Below, one piece after another: positions 62,733 through 64,000 of a stretch of DNA of 64,000 nt. The stretch's first letter is position 1; each line of letters begins with the position of its first letter. The DNA is taken from NCBI RefSeq assembly GCF_001650715.1, contig NZ_LWQT01000120.1:62001-126000 (forward strand), in the 5' to 3' direction. The stretch is from Paramagnetospirillum marisnigri. Its GTDB lineage: Bacteria; Pseudomonadota; Alphaproteobacteria; Rhodospirillales; Magnetospirillaceae. The notes under the pieces were generated by a model. That model was given only the letters and a program-made list of their open reading frames with translations. It did not search any database and was not told the origin of the DNA. The position numbers were made by a program, and so were the translations under genes.

Positions 62733-64000
62733 TCATCCCAGATGGGTGGCGAGATCGTCCAACGACATGGGGCGGCCCAGCAGGAATCCCTGCACCAGAT
62801 CGCAATCGCAGGAGCGGAGAAAATCCAACTGCTCGGCGGTTTCCACCCCTTCGGCCACGGTTTCGAGCCCCAGGCCATGGGCCATGCCGACGATGGTTTC
62901 CACCAACTGGGCGGTATTGGGGTCGAGCACGGCCCCCTGGACGAAGGACCGGTCGATCTTCAGCGTGTCGAAGGGATAGCGTTGCAGATAGCCCAGGGAT
63001 GAATAGCCGGTGCCGAAATCATCGATGGACAGCCGCACCCCAAGATCACACAGCATCCGCAATGTCTGTCCGGTTTCGGGGGTGTCGTCCATCAACACGC
63101 TTTCGGTGATTTCCAGTTCCAACTGGTCTGGCGCCAGCCCGCTCTCATCCAATTGACGCCGGACCCAGTCGCCGAAGGCACCGCCCTTCAACTGACGGGG
63201 TGAGACATTGACGGCCACCCGCAGCTTGGCACCGCGCCGTCGGGCGAATAGATGCGCTGCCTCCTGGCAGGCGGTGGCCGCCACCCAGTCACCGATTTCG
63301 GTAATCAGGCCCACTTCCTCGGCCAAGGGGATGAAATGGCCCGGTTGAATCAGGGTGTCGGGGGGGCGGCGCCAGCGGATCAGGGCTTCCATGCCGACGG
63401 CACAGCCGGTACCGGCGCTGAACAGCGGCTGGTATTCCAGGCGAAGCTCGCCCCTGGCGGCGGCGCCGCGCAACTGGCTTTCCAAGGCCAGCCGATCCCG
63501 CACCCGCTCGTTGATCTCGCGGGTGAAGAACTGGTAACGCCCCCGCCCCTGCTCCTTGGCCTTGTACATGGCCAGTTCGGCATTGCGCAGCAACACCTGT
63601 CCATCGGTGCCATCGGCAGGAAACAGGCTGATGCCGATGCTGGCCGAGACGAAATGGTCCTGGCCCGACACGGTGAAGGGCGGCGTGAAGGTATCCACCA
63701 CCCGGTCGGCCACCTTCTGCACCGCGATGCCGTCATCGACACCGGGCAGTATGATGACGAACTCGTCGCCACCCATGCGCGACAGGGTGTCGCCTTCGCG
63801 GACACATTCGGTCAGCCGCGCCGCCGCATCCTTGAGCAACTGGTCGCCGAAGGCGTGCCCCAGGGAGTCGTTGACGTTCTTGAAACGGTCAAGATCGATA
63901 TAGATCAAAGCCGTCATGGTCTGGCGGCGATGGGCTACCGCGATGGCCTGTTCCAGACGGTCCAGGGTCAGCAATCTGTTGGGCAGACCGGTCAGTTCGT
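62733..64000 (-). CDS. GGDEF-EAL cyclic-di-GMP enzyme (5' partial)
   Basis: The C-terminal 420 or so residues of a second c-di-GMP protein that runs off the right edge. The frame is open to the edge, where TGLPN, the usual start of a GGDEF domain, is visible. It has RMGGDEFVIILPG (GGDEF), an EAL domain with MEALIRW, DDFGTGYSSLGYL and EGVET. Its stop lies 7 bp from the previous gene's stop, so the two are convergent. N-terminal sensory domains are outside the window. Confidence 0.95.
   Translation of the reverse strand, partial: ELTGLPNRLLTLDRLEQAIAVAHRRQTMTALIYIDLDRFKNVNDSLGHAFGDQLLKDAAARLTECVREGDTLSRMGGDEFVIILPGVDDGIAVQKVADRVVDTFTPPFTVSGQDHFVSASIGISLFPADGTDGQVLLRNAELAMYKAKEQGRGRYQFFTREINERVRDRLALESQLRGAAARGELRLEYQPLFSAGTGCAVGMEALIRWRRPPDTLIQPGHFIPLAEEVGLITEIGDWVAATACQEAAHLFARRRGAKLRVAVNVSPRQLKGGAFGDWVRRQLDESGLAPDQLELEITESVLMDDTPETGQTLRMLCDLGVRLSIDDFGTGYSSLGYLQRYPFDTLKIDRSFVQGAVLDPNTAQLVETIVGMAHGLGLETVAEGVETAEQLDFLRSCDCDLVQGFLLGRPMSLDDLATHLG

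Overview
The window is a stretch of GC-rich alphaproteobacterial chromosome, most likely from Magnetospirillum or a close Rhodospirillales relative. The pointers are an lpxI-lpxB pair, DUF502, DUF3126 and DUF4170 genes, an alphaproteobacterial-type SOS box (GTTC-N7-GTTC), and a small CULT-domain protein that closely resembles the Magnetospirillum cereblon-like protein as I remember it. The genus is inferred from family knowledge; no search was run.

Region 1 (1-34.6 kb) is mostly housekeeping. It holds lipid A synthesis (lpxI, lpxB), glyoxalase I, tRNA/rRNA modification (trmFO, an rlmB-like gene, an rluE-like gene), an arginase-ornithine aminotransferase operon, an OmpA-type lipoprotein, uvrA, a manganese exporter gene behind a yybP-ykoY riboswitch, ssb, gyrA-coaD, two tandem cyclophilins and tRNA-Lys(TTT). 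Next come a CgeB-like glycosyltransferase, an unusual soluble chemoreceptor-like protein beside a di-iron ODP-type oxygen-sensor candidate, a drug/metabolite exporter, argE, and a type I secretion operon with two degenerate ABC subunits plus an HlyD-type adaptor. DUF502, DUF3126 and a cold-shock gene close the region.

Region 2 (about 34.86-45.62 kb) is the main discovery candidate: a 10.75-kb integrated, apparently intact tailless virus. It lies between two dif-like half sites that share an 11-bp core and it has no integrase, so host XerCD is the likely recombinase. Almost all genes run leftward in a tightly overlapping operon: a DUF736-like protein, small proteins, a rolling-circle HUH replicase, a zinc ribbon, a HerA/FtsK-type packaging ATPase, a 336-residue candidate double-jelly-roll capsid protein, several small single-span membrane proteins, spike-like proteins, a SleB-type endolysin, a holin candidate and a tiny very basic protein. 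One or two rightward genes at the left end may be regulators. Gene content and size fit corticovirus/Vinavirales-like membrane-containing phages. The right end carries a non-coding control region with nested inverted repeats and a promoter whose spacer holds a palindrome.

Region 3 (45.6-64 kb) returns to housekeeping: a leftward operon running rlpA-dac-tmk-holB-metG-tatD-MBL hydrolase, then mltB, a ydcF-like gene, a TPR/glycosyltransferase protein, an RsuA-type pseudouridine synthase, an RsmC-like methyltransferase, tRNA-Ser(TGA), an SOS-box-controlled Y-family polymerase with a small zinc-ribbon partner, and two convergent GGDEF-EAL genes, the last running off the right edge. The reconstructed dif site suggests that the window spans the replication terminus.
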